NCBI GenBank assembly: GCA_964019155.1
Contig: OZ025239.1
Span: 97,112,562 to 97,176,561 of the forward strand
Origin: Osedax fenrisi
Taxonomy: Eukaryota > Annelida > Polychaeta > Sabellida > Siboglinidae
Length of the DNA stretch: 64,000 bases
Direction: 5' to 3'
Position 1 is the stretch's first letter; every line of letters starts with the position of its first letter. The notes beneath the pieces were generated by a model, which worked only from the letters and a program-made list of their open reading frames with translations, searched no databases and was not told the DNA's origin. This document shows positions 37,501-52,449 of this stretch, one piece after another. The position numbers were made by a program, and so were the translations under genes.

Positions 37501-40500
37501 ATGGCCTCCTCTATAGTGTTGACAAGATTCAGAAGGTCGTTGCTACTAGACCGACCCCTGTCCTCCGTATCTGCCACCAGTCGCAAACAAGTGGACACGG
37601 ATGAGGAACATAACACCCTTAGGTTAGTGCTTCATTACGATTGTTTCGCTTCATTAGTAAAGCTCGTTAGTAAAGACGGTGTGTGTTACGAGCCGGATGG
37701 TAGTTATGCAATTGTTGTCAGCGTATTGTATGCGAGTATTGATGGCTATGATATAATATCGAGTGAACATAAGGTATGTAATGTGTTAGCCAGCAAGTTA
37801 GTGAAGCGTTGACAAGTGATTTAGTTATCTCCTGGGGAGTGTATCGAGCTGTGGGTGGGCTCGTGCACTGTACATCCACTGTACATTCACTGTACATTAG
37901 AAGAGCCCGTTTTGGTAACTTTTTTAGTTCCCTTCATATAAAATTGCCATCTCGCTGGGAATAACTCCTTTTAATCATTACAGATATAATAAAATAATAA
38001 TAATTGAAATCTGACAAAAATTCAGAAAGCGAAACCATATTCAAAAATAGATAGGAATTTACATTGAAAATTGATGAAAAAATTTAAATTACAGATATAT
38101 GAAAGAAAATTTTGTTTACAAGTAAAAATTGCATATTAACATATGTAGTATATAACAACCATCTTAAAAAATATTTTAAAATATTTTTTTTAAATAATTA
38201 AATTATTCTACGGAAATTTTAATTTATTTTTAAATTTTTTCAAAATTGAAAAAAAAAATTAGCAATGGAACATTAAAAAAAAATATATATATTATATATG
38301 TCTATCATCATTATAAGTATTGTTATAAAAATAGCTATATTTATTCAAAAAATGACTTTTATTGAGCATTTTAACAAAAAATAAATTTTGGGGTAAACTA
38401 GTCGTAAACAATTTTTTATTAGAAAAATAAATATATTTTTTTTTATTATACCTCGTAGATATCAATTATAGGCTCACAACAAAGTTTGATCCTTGATTAA
38501 AATAATTTATCAAAAAAATAGTCGAATAAATTACATTAATTAAAAAAATTTTTAAATTTAAATTAATTTGAAATTTTTTACTTTATTAATTTTATAATAT
38601 ATTTATACACGTTTTTGCCAAATATTTTATTTGTATGTCAATGCGCACTTGCAAAAATATATAAAATACATAAAAAAAAATTCTATTTATAGAAATGTAC
38701 ATTGTAAAATAAATGCAAATATTTTTTTTTTTTCAAATATTTCTTCATTAAAGTTTTTTCGTTTTACCAATATTAAATATTTTTTGATGAAATTTCATAA
38801 ATATGTTTACTATGACATTTATGACATACTGTGAGCGAGATAGCAAAACTTTCAAAAACGGGCTCTCCTACTGTACATGCACTGTACATCCCTACTGTAC
38901 ATCCACTGTACAGTGTACACCTGCTTCCCCATTACTCATGTTACATAACTGATATGCAGCGTGCAGCACGCGACATAACAATAGTGTACCTTTGTACTTT
39001 AGTGTCTATTGTTTACAGTGAGTGGCTGACATCGTTGTATTGTTATTGTAAACAGATAGCTGTGCTATTGTTACTGAGACAGTGTGATGGCTAATCATGA
39101 TGAAAGCAGCTATTAGTAAACAGTGGGCTGAATGCCTGTGTGTGCTGCTATGTTGTATCATAGCAGTAGCGAATTAAATATCAAATTTAGAAATTAAAAA
39201 ATAATGACATACATAACAAACGTATTATTAAATAATAGTTGTGATCATTCTTCATAGACGTATTATAATACATTTGATATGTTGTTGTGTACGTGTTATT
39301 CTCTTATGGATCGTACGATTAATGGGCTTATATATGCTGGATTATATTTATATTTGTCAACAATAGAAGAAAACAAATACAATTATTCAATAATATCACT
39401 TTATAATATGTAATTTAGTATCTCAACAAATTATATTTGAGAGTGTTCTAGAAATACCATATCATCTATCACACATCATTCTAAAAGTATACATTTATTT
39501 GTTATTTTTAAATCTACATCCCCAACTTGATGTTTATTTTGTTATTATACAAACTGTAATATATTATGTTATCACTTATGCATTTAACAAATATTTATAA
39601 CCATATTTTGTAACTCCATATATTCTATAGTATAATACATATATAATATTACTAATATTACCTATAGTCTTCAAATATATGAGTATATATATATTATATA
39701 CAATATAAATTTGTTATTTATAAAACTTTAAATGCATATAAAAGATAGATACACAAATGCTAATTTTCTCGATAAATTAACAAAATGGCATTAGTGATTT
39801 TGATTGAATATTAGTCGTATTATATTGGTCAAATATTTAAACAGTAGGATATTCGTCAAAATAGATTTAACTAACTTCTAACTATTTCTATGGATTTATA
39901 TTATATATGTCAACAAAATAGTATGATATATTTCATTAAAATACATTTAAATATCAAAATTAAGATGTATATTGGTATGATGTATTTTATATATTTATAT
40001 ACATTATTTTGTGTACAGATATTACATTAAAATTTAATGTAATTATCAATATATAAATAAATAATAATAATTTAAAATTTAGTAGGTTTTGACTTCAGCT
40101 ATCACAAAGTGCCATACACTACATTCAATTGCTTATCCACTTTCTCACTATATCAATGATGTACATATAACCACACTAATAGATACACTATTATAGTTAT
40201 ATATATTATTAATAATTTCTGTGGCAATATGTAAAAGTACCATAGAATATGTATAATGAGAGATAGTTGATAAAAACAATATCTATAGAAATACATGTAC
40301 AAAATTAATGTGAATTTTTATATATATGTGAAATACACATAATATTATTGAAAGTTAGTGTAGTTTTATAGGGGCATATATCCTTTACAATAAAAAGTAT
40401 ATAATTTCTATCTATTAACATGCCTGGACAATATCCACTGCAGTATCTCTTTAATAGTAATAAATGATATCTTTGAATACATTAACTTATATATCTTGAC

Positions 40501-43500
40501 AACAATATTATTCATAATTTATTTTATGTAGTTATCATTTTCAACTTTATAATATTTACTCTGTCTTCATTTCTAAAATAGATTATACACATACCCCCAA
40601 CACACACACATACATATATATATACATACATTTCGGGCGACAGCATAGAAAAGATATTGATCTTTATCTGAAGCCCTATAGAGGAAATAATAATATAATT
40701 AATTTATATACTTCATACGAAAAAAATGTACAACTTTATTCTAATAAATATTTATTATTATTATTATTATAATCCTTACCGTATGCAGACCAAAGACAGG
40801 CATAGTGCTACTAAATATGGGAGGACCACAGACTACAGATGATGTGTATGACTTCCTGTTCCGTCTCTTCTCTGACAGAGATATCATGAAGTTTCCCGCG
40901 CAACCGTTCGTACCCTAATATAGGTGTCGCTAGTAGTAGTCGTAGTAGTACTCATGTTTATCCTATTCATAATAAACAATATATCCTCATTATATATTTT
41001 AATATTATTTATTAATAATATTTTATATATTAATAATTTATTTATACATATATAAATATATTTAAATTATATATAATGTTATATTGAAAGTGCATCATAT
41101 AATTTTATCATATTAAATTACTTTTACTTTATATAATATATATAATTAAATTTATTAATTAAACTTGAATAACACTTTAATTTTTGTAATATATTTAATA
41201 AATATTAATTTCATATATAAAAATAATAATACGTATCTATATATAATTTATTTATATAAATTTAAGTCAATATGATACATAAATATGTGACTTATTTAGA
41301 CATTTAATAGTAAGTAAAAGTAAACATACAAATAAATATAAACAAAAGTATAATCAGCGTTAAGGACAAGTATTCTTGCTTAGCTTCACTGTATCTATTC
41401 ACATAAATATCAATTGAATAAAATCGGTTATATTTTAATATATTTACTGTATTAAATTAATACTATTAGTGTATTCACTGTGTATACGCTTCTTTAACTC
41501 TAGCTTGAATATAACGCTTGAATATAAATAATATTATTAATCACTTAGTTTTAAAGGATATAAATTTATTTGACATTTATGAATTTTTATAACTCACCGG
41601 TAATATATATGTTTTTGATTAAATATTTATTAAAATTAATTATACATTTATGAATATTTTAGGTTGGTGTTTATGTATTGAAAATATGCAAGTATACCTT
41701 TAATTTGTATATAGTTAATTAACAGCAGTGTGATCTGCTTGCTTTAGTTGTGTAAGTTAGTGTTCCTCAGTGCTCCTTGTTTAAATGATAATCTGCAATT
41801 AGTTCTAATTAAACATCTATTTATAAATATATTATATCTATGTATTCTATACTTTACATTCATATGCATGTTAATTCATTTTGAATTAGCTTATATTTTT
41901 TAATAAATGTATATATATTATTAATATAAATCTATATTCTAGTAATATTTACTTTTCATATTGATTATAGTTCAATATGACAGTTAAGTACAATTTGGTC
42001 AATATCATATAAGAAATATAAATTGTGGTATGTTATTTATCTATGATATTATGAGTACAATCTTTATGAAGATTGATAGATTAATATGCATTTATATATA
42101 CTTATATAAATGCATATATATATATATATATTGCTTGATTGATTGAATGTATATTTAAACACTTAAATACATCATAAATGAGTTCTCAAAAGGGTACTAT
42201 ATAAAAATAAAAGTAGGTATTACCAAGACCTCCTATAACCTCAGGCCCGAACACCGCATTTACATGGGGTATAAAGATGCCATAGATTTGTAAACAAATT
42301 GGCCCCTTTAAAGTAAATACACTATATAATATAGATTATAGGAGGTCTTGCTAATACAGACATACCATTTAAAACAATATAATAAACCGGAAAGGAATAA
42401 GTGAATAAAGTAATAATGACAAACAATATAAGTATTACAAGTTGCCATCTGAGATCAAACTTTAAATAGATTTGTTGATGTCTTATGGTAACGGATGTAT
42501 CTAATAGAGGGTGGCAGTGAATTGCATAGATTAGCTCCAATATAACTAATGAACCGAGCATTCATTTTTGAGGGACGGAGAATAGGGGTAGAGAGAAGAG
42601 GAGAGGCATGGTTTCTAAATGTTGGGAGGGATATATATTCTTTAGGCAAACTGATATTGAAAATATTTATGCAAAATATTCATATAAAGGTATTGTTATT
42701 GGTAATATTGCATCACTTCATACTTTCACTCTTAAATGTATATTGCACAAGATAGAAAAGCCTGTTGATAACTTAGCTAATCATCATCACTAGTAGTGAC
42801 CTTGATCTAAGTGCTAACGACCTAGATATAAGTACTAACGACCTAGATCTAAATACTAATGAGCATAATGCTAACGATATAATCGTACACACCTACACAC
42901 ACATACATACACACCTACACACACACACACCTATACATACACACCTACACACACGCACACCTACACACGTACACCTATACACACACATACACACCTACAC
43001 ACACGCACACCTATAATGATGATGATCACATGATTCATTAGCACACAGGTGCACTGCACAATACATTACACATCTCTCTCTCGTTAACTGTGTTAGCTTC
43101 AGTATTGCAACTCTTGAGGTGACCATCCTTCACGTGAACAATCATAGCACTTTGTTAATAGATCTCTCATATTAGAAGTTAGCGAACATTGCGGGTACGT
43201 TACGAGAGAAGTATCTGAGCGAGTGTGATCTCACCCCCATTATAACAAGCGGGGTCTCCTTAACCTCCTCGTATTAATACCCCCCACCCCGTAGACTTAT
43301 GGCTCGGTACATAGCCACCCGGCGTACCCCCATGGTGAAGCGACACTACAAGGAGATCGGCGGTGGTTCTCCCATCACTAAGTGGACCAAAGCGCAAGGC
43401 ACCGGCATGGTGAAACTTCTCGATGAGATAAGCCCCGATACAGGTAACTATGACAACCACTACCACCACTACCATGCTACTTAATATCTCCCCCACCACC

Positions 43501-46500
43501 CCCTAACTACCACAACCACCCCTAATCAGCCCTCTACGACCACCCCTAATCACCCCCACCCCCACCCGGCAGCCCCCCACAAGTTCTACATCGGGTTCCG
43601 GTACGTGCATCCGCTGACTGAAGAGGTTTTAGAAGAACTCGAGAGGTGAGAGGTCAACTCCAACTAGTGGCTTGCAATAATAATAACAATAGTTTATTTA
43701 GACACTTAAGTAATAGTAGAAACAATTCTCTAATGTGTAATTTAATAATAATGTTAACAAAATAATTATAATAAAACATATTTCTTCAGTGTTTTGCGGA
43801 AGATTGAAATGGAAGTTATAGTTATTACTATTTGATACTAGTACTTTATCCTAAGCATGATACACATATCACATTTTGTATTCTTATTTTAACTCATCAT
43901 TCTTGTTCTCTTATTATTGTTATCTTTTTACCTGTAAATCATTGAATACGTTTATAAATAATGTATCTATATATGATTTGATTAAATTAATATCATATGA
44001 TACGAATTAATAGATGGTAGTATGTTATAAATAATGAGTCACAATTAGTGATGATTCATGATTCATCATTTAGCTTTTATTATAAACAACGAATACTTTT
44101 CTACCGCCTCAATTGACCTTGACCCCTAACGCCCTCAGAGACGGAGTTCAAAGGGCAGTGGCGTTCACCCAATACCCACAATTCAGTTGTACAACGACTG
44201 GCAGTAGTCTCAACACAATATCCAGGTAGTAGTACACGTGTCACATGATCATGTCCCCAGGCATTCATCTCGCGCTCTTGTCCCTGTTACACACACACAC
44301 TGCGATGTATGTTACCGTTCACTACAGTTTAATTGAAGTGCACCGTGGCACAGTTGTTCCGAGACAATATACGTTGCTAGGACAATATTTAACATTACGG
44401 AGATAGCTAAGGATTAGCCTAGGATAATCCCAGGACAATTTATGTTCTCAGCTCAGCTGGCCCCGGGTATCTACTTATTTAGAATGACAACACATATTCC
44501 TTGGTACTAGTACGAAGTGATACGATGTCATCATTCAAACGTGAAATACACATGTCTAATAGTTTCGTTTCATTTATATGACGCATACAAAATATCTAAT
44601 TATATCGAGTCAATAAACAATTTTTATAATAATATTGACATTTAAAGTGTCCGTATTAGTGTGGCTCGTCATAACAACCCCCCCGCCCCCCCTCCGACAC
44701 CCCCCCTGATAATCGTGCGTCCCCACAGGTACTACAAAACGGACAAGAGCGTCGAAACAGCACAAAGCTCCACAACGAGACCGGTGTGGTCAGTGATTGA
44801 CCGATGGCACGATCACCCCCTCCTCATTCAGGTTGCCACGCCCACTTACCTTTAGCCACGCCCACAATCACATCATCGCGCTGTATACCATGTCCGGTAT
44901 CCTATTGTACCGTTGCGTGCTCGTGTGTAGGGGAGATATCGTAAGCCTGTGTAGGGGAGCCACTTTCAGTGTAGAGAGTGAGAGAGGTGTGATCATTAAT
45001 GGACCTTTGATTTTATTTTGTAGGGAACATTTTTTTATATTGAAATATTAAAATGTAATATTATCTTTAAAATGATGTATAATATATCATATATAATTAA
45101 ACATGAGTGCCTCAAATACGAAGTTTAATCATACACCTATTCAAAATGGTGGGATTTAATAATTAGAAAACATGCAAGTAAAACTTTAGATGCCAATATC
45201 TCGGGTGTTTTTTTTGTTTTTAAATGTCTATCTTTTGAACTCTTATATGAATCTTTATAACATTTTCTGAGTATATACCTAATATATGGTTATTATTGTA
45301 AGCTAATATAAATATAATCTATTTATATAATTATTTGAAAAATAATAAAAAAAATTGGTAATAAATTTATTTTTAAACAATTGTAATATTATAATTGACT
45401 TTTCTTTAATTAATAATACATTTAATATGTTATGATGTAACTATATAACTAGAGATGAATGTTATCTTGATAATTAAAAAAAAATTAGAAAAAAATACTA
45501 ATAAATAGAAAAGATATAGCCTGTTAAAAAATAGCTATTTTTCCCTATCTTTTACATGTAAATGCCGTCAAGGTTACGCCGGCAAGGTTACGCCGGCCCT
45601 TAATAACTGTAATAATACCACTGACATACAACATGTATAATACATGTATAATACATGTATAATACATGTATAATACATGTATAATATATATATAATATAC
45701 ATTGTATATAGAGAATTATCAACGACTTTGTTTATTGCTAAAGTGTGTTGTATTCATTATAATGTCTATGCGTATGCGTATGTGTGTGTTGTGAGGTAAT
45801 ATAGGGTAAGGTAGTCTATGTAAACATACATATCCGGGTATTAGCCAATCAGAAGTGGTACAAAACAATAATACTAATGATTGTGTACGTACCTACCTGT
45901 AAAACTACCTCACCTCCCCTTTATTCATCATAGTCATGTAGTAATGCAGCAGAATCTAATATAAATGTATATCACTAGGTTTATGTTTTATAGTATATGT
46001 TATGAAAGATTAACTACCCGAACCTCATTTAATTAAAAATATATAGCTATATTATATAGCCTATATATGTATATTATATACATATATATATTATATATCG
46101 AATAAAATATTATGTCACAATATATTGCCTATATTAAGTTTTTACAGTTAAATCTGTTCTCACTGCTATACTCATTATGCAACACTGCCACGATTACCCA
46201 TACCTACAGTGTAGGTCCTACACCCCCACAATCACCCCTACCTACACCCCCACAATCACCCATACCGATAATAACATAGCCTGCCCTACCTTGACCAGTC
46301 ATTCGTAGAGACCATCAGAGAAGAACTCGCCAGGTTCCCAGCTGAAGACCGCGACGATGTTGTACTGCTATTCTCCGCCCACTCGCTGCCTATGAAAACT
46401 GTTAGTGGTGCTGCCACCTGGTTGTGTCTAGCTGCAGCAGTACTATATAGTACTGCACCGGTACTATATAGTACTGCACCGGTACTATATAGTACTGCAC

Positions 46501-47510
46501 CGGTACTATATAGTACTGCTCCGGTACTATATAGTACTGCTCCGGTACTATATAGTACTGCACCGGTACTATATAGTACTGCACCGGTACTATATAGTAC
46601 TGCTCCGGTACTATATAGTACTGCTCCGGTACTATATAGTACTGCACCGGTACTATATAGTACTGCTCCGGTACTATATAGTACTGCTCCGGTACTATAT
46701 AGTACTGCACCGGTACTATATAGTACTGCACCGGTACTATATAGTACTGCTCCGGTACTATATAGTACTGCTCCGGTACTATATAGTACTGCTCCGGTAC
46801 TATATAGTACTGCACCGGTACTATATAGTACTGCTCCGGTACTATATAGTACTGCACCGGTACTATATAGTACTGCTCCGGTACTATATAGTACTGCTCC
46901 GGTACTATATAGTACTGCACCGGTACTATATAGTACTGCTCCGGTACTATATAGTACTGCTCCGGTACTATATAGTACTGCTCCGGTACTATATAGTACT
47001 GCACCGGTACTATATAGTACTGCTCCGGTACTATATAGTACTGCTCCGGTACTATATAGTACTGCACCGGTACTATATAGTACTGCACCGGTACTATATA
47101 GTACTGCACCGGTACTATATAGTACTGCACCGGTACTATATAGTACTGCACCGTGTACTACATTGATTTCAAATCAGCTGAATTCGTACGAATACGATTA
47201 ACTGTTACGCAAAGCGCGAGTGCTATCTATATAGAGAGCTAGTGCGAGTGCAGATTAGCTAGTTAATAGATAGCTAACACTAACCCCGCCCCCCCCACCC
47301 GCCTGCCAGGTGAACAAAGGCGACACCTACCCACAGGAAGTAGCGAGTACCGTCGCACGCGTCATGGACACACTCGAATACTCGCATAACTACCGCCTCG
47401 TGTGGCAGTCTAAGGTTTCGTTACGCTCCAGTGCATCGAGTGTGTATGTGTGTGTGTGTGTGATGTGTGGTCTTCATATGTATGTGTGTACAGTGAACTT
47501 ATGAGTAGAA

Positions 47511-47544
<34 letters not shown>

Positions 47545-49509
47545 AATTATCAAACGATAGCCTAGTATGTGTATTCAATAAGAACTCTGCCGATGATACA
47601 TGTAATAACCATTAAGCAACGGATGACATCCCTCTTCTCTACACACTTCGCTACCGCCACACCTACATAACTTACCGCCACCGACCTTTACGCCAGTACA
47701 GCATAGCAGCCGTTACTAGTATAACCCCCCCCCCCCCCCACCCCCCCCATTAGGTAGGACCCCAAGCGTGGCTAGGGGCTGCCACCGATGACGCAATAGT
47801 AGGGCTAGTGAAGCGGGGCAGAAGGAACATCCTCCTCATCCCCATCGCCTTCACCAGCGACCATATCGAGACCCTGCACGAGCTCGACATCGAATACATG
47901 CAGGATCTCTGCGAAAAGGTCAGCGCAGGGGTCAAGGTCGCGATATAGTAGGCGTAATGGTGCATTAGTAATCAGTTTGGTAGTTACGGCGGGGGGGGGG
48001 GGGGTGTAGTTATAATTAGTCATGTATAATTTATAAATATAATATGTATAATCGCATAATAATTCATATGCATGTATTAATTGAAATAAATTATTAAATA
48101 CAATAAAATATAATTGAATTTGAATTATATAATGTATTTGTTATTGATTTAACATTTCTAAGAACTAATTGGTGTATATAATGAAGTTTATACTGATTGA
48201 TCCATTATTTATATTGAAGTTAATAATAGTACAAATGTAAGTAGTTCACTTTATAATCACATCATTAATAACCTATACAATAATATGGAAAAACTTACAT
48301 AATGTGTATATATATATATATATATTAATATATACAGTTGGTTATTGCTATTACATATAGAGTACAATTAATAATGAACACATATGTCATCAGTATCAGA
48401 CATACAATCAAGTGATTAGCCATTATTTCCGTGGTCCATGTTGATTCTCCACATTAATTACTAAACTATGATTATTTAATTATATGACGTATGTTTCACA
48501 GTAGATGTGTTCTTCAGCTTGTGTAATCTCATGCTAACTTATCATAGGTCTTATGTAACATCATACTATCTATACACTATCATTTTCTAGTGAGTTTTAT
48601 ATATTTTAAATGGTAGTGATAATAGCACATGTACACAAGTATGTGGTGTAGATGTGTATCACTGTACATGCAAACTGATCACTGGCTTCTAACCTAACAT
48701 ATGCTGGCATCTCAAATAGCATTATTTTTCTGATTTATTTTTATATTTTTTTTTTTGCTGGCCTATATATTTTATAGACATATATATAGTATTTGCATAT
48801 ATATATATATATGTTAGACATATATACACAGAAGTTAACAATTCTATAAACTGGTTTACAAATATACTTAATTTTCTAAAATATATATGCAGGTATATTC
48901 ATCTGTGTATGTTGTTGTAATCACAGATTAACCAATGCACTAACACATCCGACAGCACCACTGACACATCCGACAGCACCACTGACACATCAACACTCTC
49001 ACACACAGGTGGATATTAAGAATATAAGGAGAACCCCTGCTCTGAATGACAGACCACTATTTATCAAAGTTATTATCTTCTTAGTGAATAGTGAATAGTG
49101 AATGGTATATCATGTATATTAAGCCATTACATATATTATATTATATATATTGTTTCAAAATTTATTTTTATGAAATATAAATTTGATATTGTATAATATA
49201 AAAGTTAAAAATACATAATCACTTATGAAGTTCAAAGACTCTAGCCCCGATACTAAGCCCGCACACTACCACAGACTCTAGCCACAACACTAAACCCCAC
49301 CACTACAACCACAGACTCTAGCCACAATCGTCAAGGATCACCTACAGCGTAACGTTGCCGTGGAAACCAAACAGTTCTCGCTGTGCTGCCCTATGTGCGA
49401 TAACGATGCCTGTTCCGACACCAAGGATTTCTTCTTCAGTCACCAGGAGGCTATCGACCTTCAGTCCGAGCGGCCATCTTTAAAGTCCTCCACTGCCACC
49501 TCCGCGTAG
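37501..49509 (+). CDS. FECH: Ferrochelatase, mitochondrial (11 exons), copy 2
   Basis: This is the second complete ferrochelatase gene. Exons: 37501-37622, 40789-40905, 43295-43443, 43573-43645, 44139-44225, 44729-44831, 46299-46400, 47310-47414, 47754-47918, 49009-49068, 49315-49509. I see no coding difference from copy 1, so the predicted protein is the same 425 residues with the same catalytic His/Glu and [2Fe-2S] cysteines. All visible differences lie in introns 7, 8 and 9. This copy ends 375 bp from the stop codon of CYB5D1 on the opposite strand, so the two 3' UTRs probably lie close together or overlap. If the duplication is real, the genome carries two intact ferrochelatase genes; if it is an assembly artefact, this is the copy with a normal genic 3' neighbourhood. 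Confidence 0.95.
37898..38870. mobile_element. 973-bp TIR element in FECH intron 1, copy 2
   Basis: Counterpart of 10073-11045. Confidence 0.7.
42224..42350. mobile_element. 127-bp element with CAAGACC inverted repeats, copy 2
   Basis: Counterpart of 14399-14525. Confidence 0.72.
46440..47153. repeat. 21-bp palindromic minisatellite, 34 units, FECH intron 7 (copy 2)
   Basis: Counterpart of 18615-19328 with the same unit number and, as compared, the same A/T order along the array. Confidence 0.96.
47725..47748 (+). promoter_or_regulatory. C15-A-C8 pyrimidine tract at FECH exon 9 acceptor (copy 2)
   Basis: Counterpart of 19900-19922, one C longer. This one-base difference shifts the copy offset to 27826. 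Confidence 0.8.
47991..48004 (+). repeat. G14 run in FECH intron 9 (copy 2)
   Basis: Counterpart of the G16 run at 20165, two bases shorter. Confidence 0.95.
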
Positions 49510-49790
49510 AGCACGCCCCCCCCTGAAACGCCCCTTTCACCACCCCCCACCCCCCCACATTGTTTTATTCCTTTGTTAGTGATTTTAATACGTCGTCATC
49601 GTCGTTGATGCTCTAAATCGTCGGGCGCCTGTTCCGCGGTTATATTAATAATAGTATTAATACATTTTATACATTTTATTTAGCCGAGAGATGAATTGTT
49701 CGCTATACGCTCTCTCACGTGTTTCGAACACGAGCGTACCGATACGAAAATAATAATAATAATAATAATAATAATAACCTGGAATAATTA

Positions 49791-49796
49791 TTTATT
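49791..49796 (-). terminator. Probable CYB5D1 poly(A) signal AATAAA
   Basis: AATAAA on the minus strand 89 nt after the CYB5D1 stop codon. A second one lies near 49675-49680. Both fall in the 375-bp gap between the CYB5D1 and FECH stop codons. Confidence 0.6.
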
Positions 49797-49884
49797 AATC
49801 GATTAACACCGTGTGTGTGTGTATTTACATTGCATTAGTGAGGAGAGTAGGAGGAGGAGACGCTATAGAGGGCGCCGGTGGTGG

Positions 49885-52408
49885 TTACATTTCCGTTAAG
49901 TCGTCATTGAAATAGAGGTGGATAGTCTGCAGGTATGAGTTATCGTTTATGCTCAGCTTGTAGAATTCATCGTCTTCGTCCTTTATGCCATTCTCTGTAC
50001 GAGTGTAGTTTAATTATAGTGTTATTAATATATATATATGTAAGGTTTATTTAATTATAATTTATTATATTTTTAACAGATTAGTTATAATATTAATTAA
50101 GTATTAATTATAAAACTAAGTTAAATATATAATGTTTCTATTACAATGTAATTATTCAATAAGCGTTATATGATAGATATGTAATTTGGGATACTTCATA
50201 ATGCTTATACAATTACTCTGGTATATAATCGGTGATAATACTAATATCACAATGTTAAAAAGATCCTGAATATAAATGAATTAATTGATAGAATTTCGAT
50301 CATAGAAATGTGATATCTGAAAATAAAAATGTGATAAATGTCTTATGAAATAGATGAGTTTTACTTTTTATTAATCAATAATTCTATACAAATAGAATGT
50401 CATCAAAGATAACAGAATAAAGTCACATGGATATTTATAAATCTTTGAAACTCTACCCACAGATTAATAAGAGAATGTTTAGAAGATAGAAAATATTTGT
50501 TTGTAATATTAATACAATATTTATCATGTAATAAATATAATACACAATACTAATATATAGGGATGGATTAGCATGCCTTAAGGGGATCCCACACATTTAA
50601 AGTGATGATAATTTATTTTTTTTAATTATATAATAATACTTATTGTAGTGTTTTTTAGTATCTGTTAAAAAAAATTAGACATGAATTCGGTTTAGAAATG
50701 GCTTAAAAATGTATTTTATGACGATAAGATAATGCTATATTATATACTATTCAATATTACATTTTTATGCTGTCAAACTTCAAACGCTGTTTTCTCAGAA
50801 TAATTATTTCGCTAGGTATGTGCATTCAAAAATATAGAACATAAAAACTATTATAATTATAATATTATTTTTTTTTGCTTTATATAGAATTTAATTATGT
50901 GAATAGTAAAATAGAGAGATAATTAATCAAATGTATAGAATTCATTGTATAAAATGATAATTTCTATAGAAATACCATCATTTTAGTATCGCTAATTTTT
51001 AATTTAGATATATATAATATAATAAATAATAATATTAAAAATAACTTTCTATTTTCCTATGCATGTATATGTTATGAATACATTACAAAAAAAATTAGGT
51101 CAATTGAATGATTAGAATATCAGTTCTATTTTTTTAGTGGACCTATGTTTTTCCTATCTATTTATACACGAAATTAGCAAATTGCGTGTTATGTGCGGGA
51201 TCCCCTTAATAGACATAACTCGTATTTAGATAATTACATAATTTTAGAATTTGAGTAGTTAATTCATTTCTATAATTAATAAAGTTTTATTTTGCATATC
51301 AATTGTTATACATGTGCCATTATACTCTGTTATATTCATCTATTTTAATTAAAATCTATTTATATATATTCATGTTTTAATAATTTGTATTTAAATATCA
51401 ATCAATCATTCGATAGATATTGTTATCAACTATACATCTTCAATAGAATTTGACTCATGTACTAGAGTGTAAGTAGATATATCAAAGATAATTATATTTA
51501 GAAAACACGTTTTAGTTTTTCATTATAAAAATATATTGATAATTTAATTATTATAAAGTATATCGTTCAATTAATTATATATAATAGTTGATATAATAAT
51601 GATATAATTAATGTGCTCACAACATACTATTATAATAACATCATGTGTAAACCCCTCTGGGGTATGCAAACACATATGTAGCTAAATATGATATTCTTTA
51701 TAATGAAATACAAAATTGAACGTTGATGTTATTCAATAAAACAATCACCTCATTAATGTGAAATATTTCATTAATAGATACATAGGTGATTAATTGAAAT
51801 TCATAACGAAGAAATAGATAAGTTATCGTGTACTTGTATTGCGCAGTTATCGAGTAACCGCGGTGACATCGATAGAGGTCGATTAGAGGTCGGCGTGTTT
51901 AACCTTGCAACGTAAGCCCCATATCGAGGTTGTCTCCGTTATGTTTCCACGTGTAGCTAGCGGCGTGTATGTTGTAGTTGATGTAGCGCGTCAAGATCTC
52001 GGACATACGTTCCTCGCTGCACACCTCTATCTTCTGTTCTTGAGAGGTCAACGTGTTGATGATGCGGATGTTGCGGGTTTTAGCCGAAAGAGCTCCTAAC
52101 AGACGGAGAGGGGTGGAGGTTATGTTACATTTCTCATTATTCATCGTAAAATATGTAATTAAAAGATTGCATTAAAATAACAATATATTTATAAACATTA
52201 TATATTATTTATAGATGATTATATTGTTTTTTAATACATTTTATATAGATGTAATTTGTTATATTCGATGCATATGAAAAATCTAAATTGTATAATATAC
52301 GTAAGAGTTAGTGCGGTTAATGGCATACATAATTAATATGACAAGATGCTATAATGTTATCTAATAGGCGATATAAAAGAAAACATTAGTTTTTATTAAC
52401 ACACGTTA

Positions 52409-52449
<41 letters not shown>

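Larger units (their letters stand above)
27826..49578 (+). repeat. Direct duplication, copy 2 (whole FECH locus)
   Basis: This is the second copy of bases 1-21773. Its left end is the exact counterpart of base 1, so the true left breakpoint may lie outside what can be compared here. Its right end runs into single-copy sequence with the convergent CYB5D1 gene. That makes this copy the likelier one to sit in the ancestral gene order. The last 2.2 kb carries the handful of differences from copy 1; everything before 47217 looked identical wherever I compared it. Confidence 0.97.
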
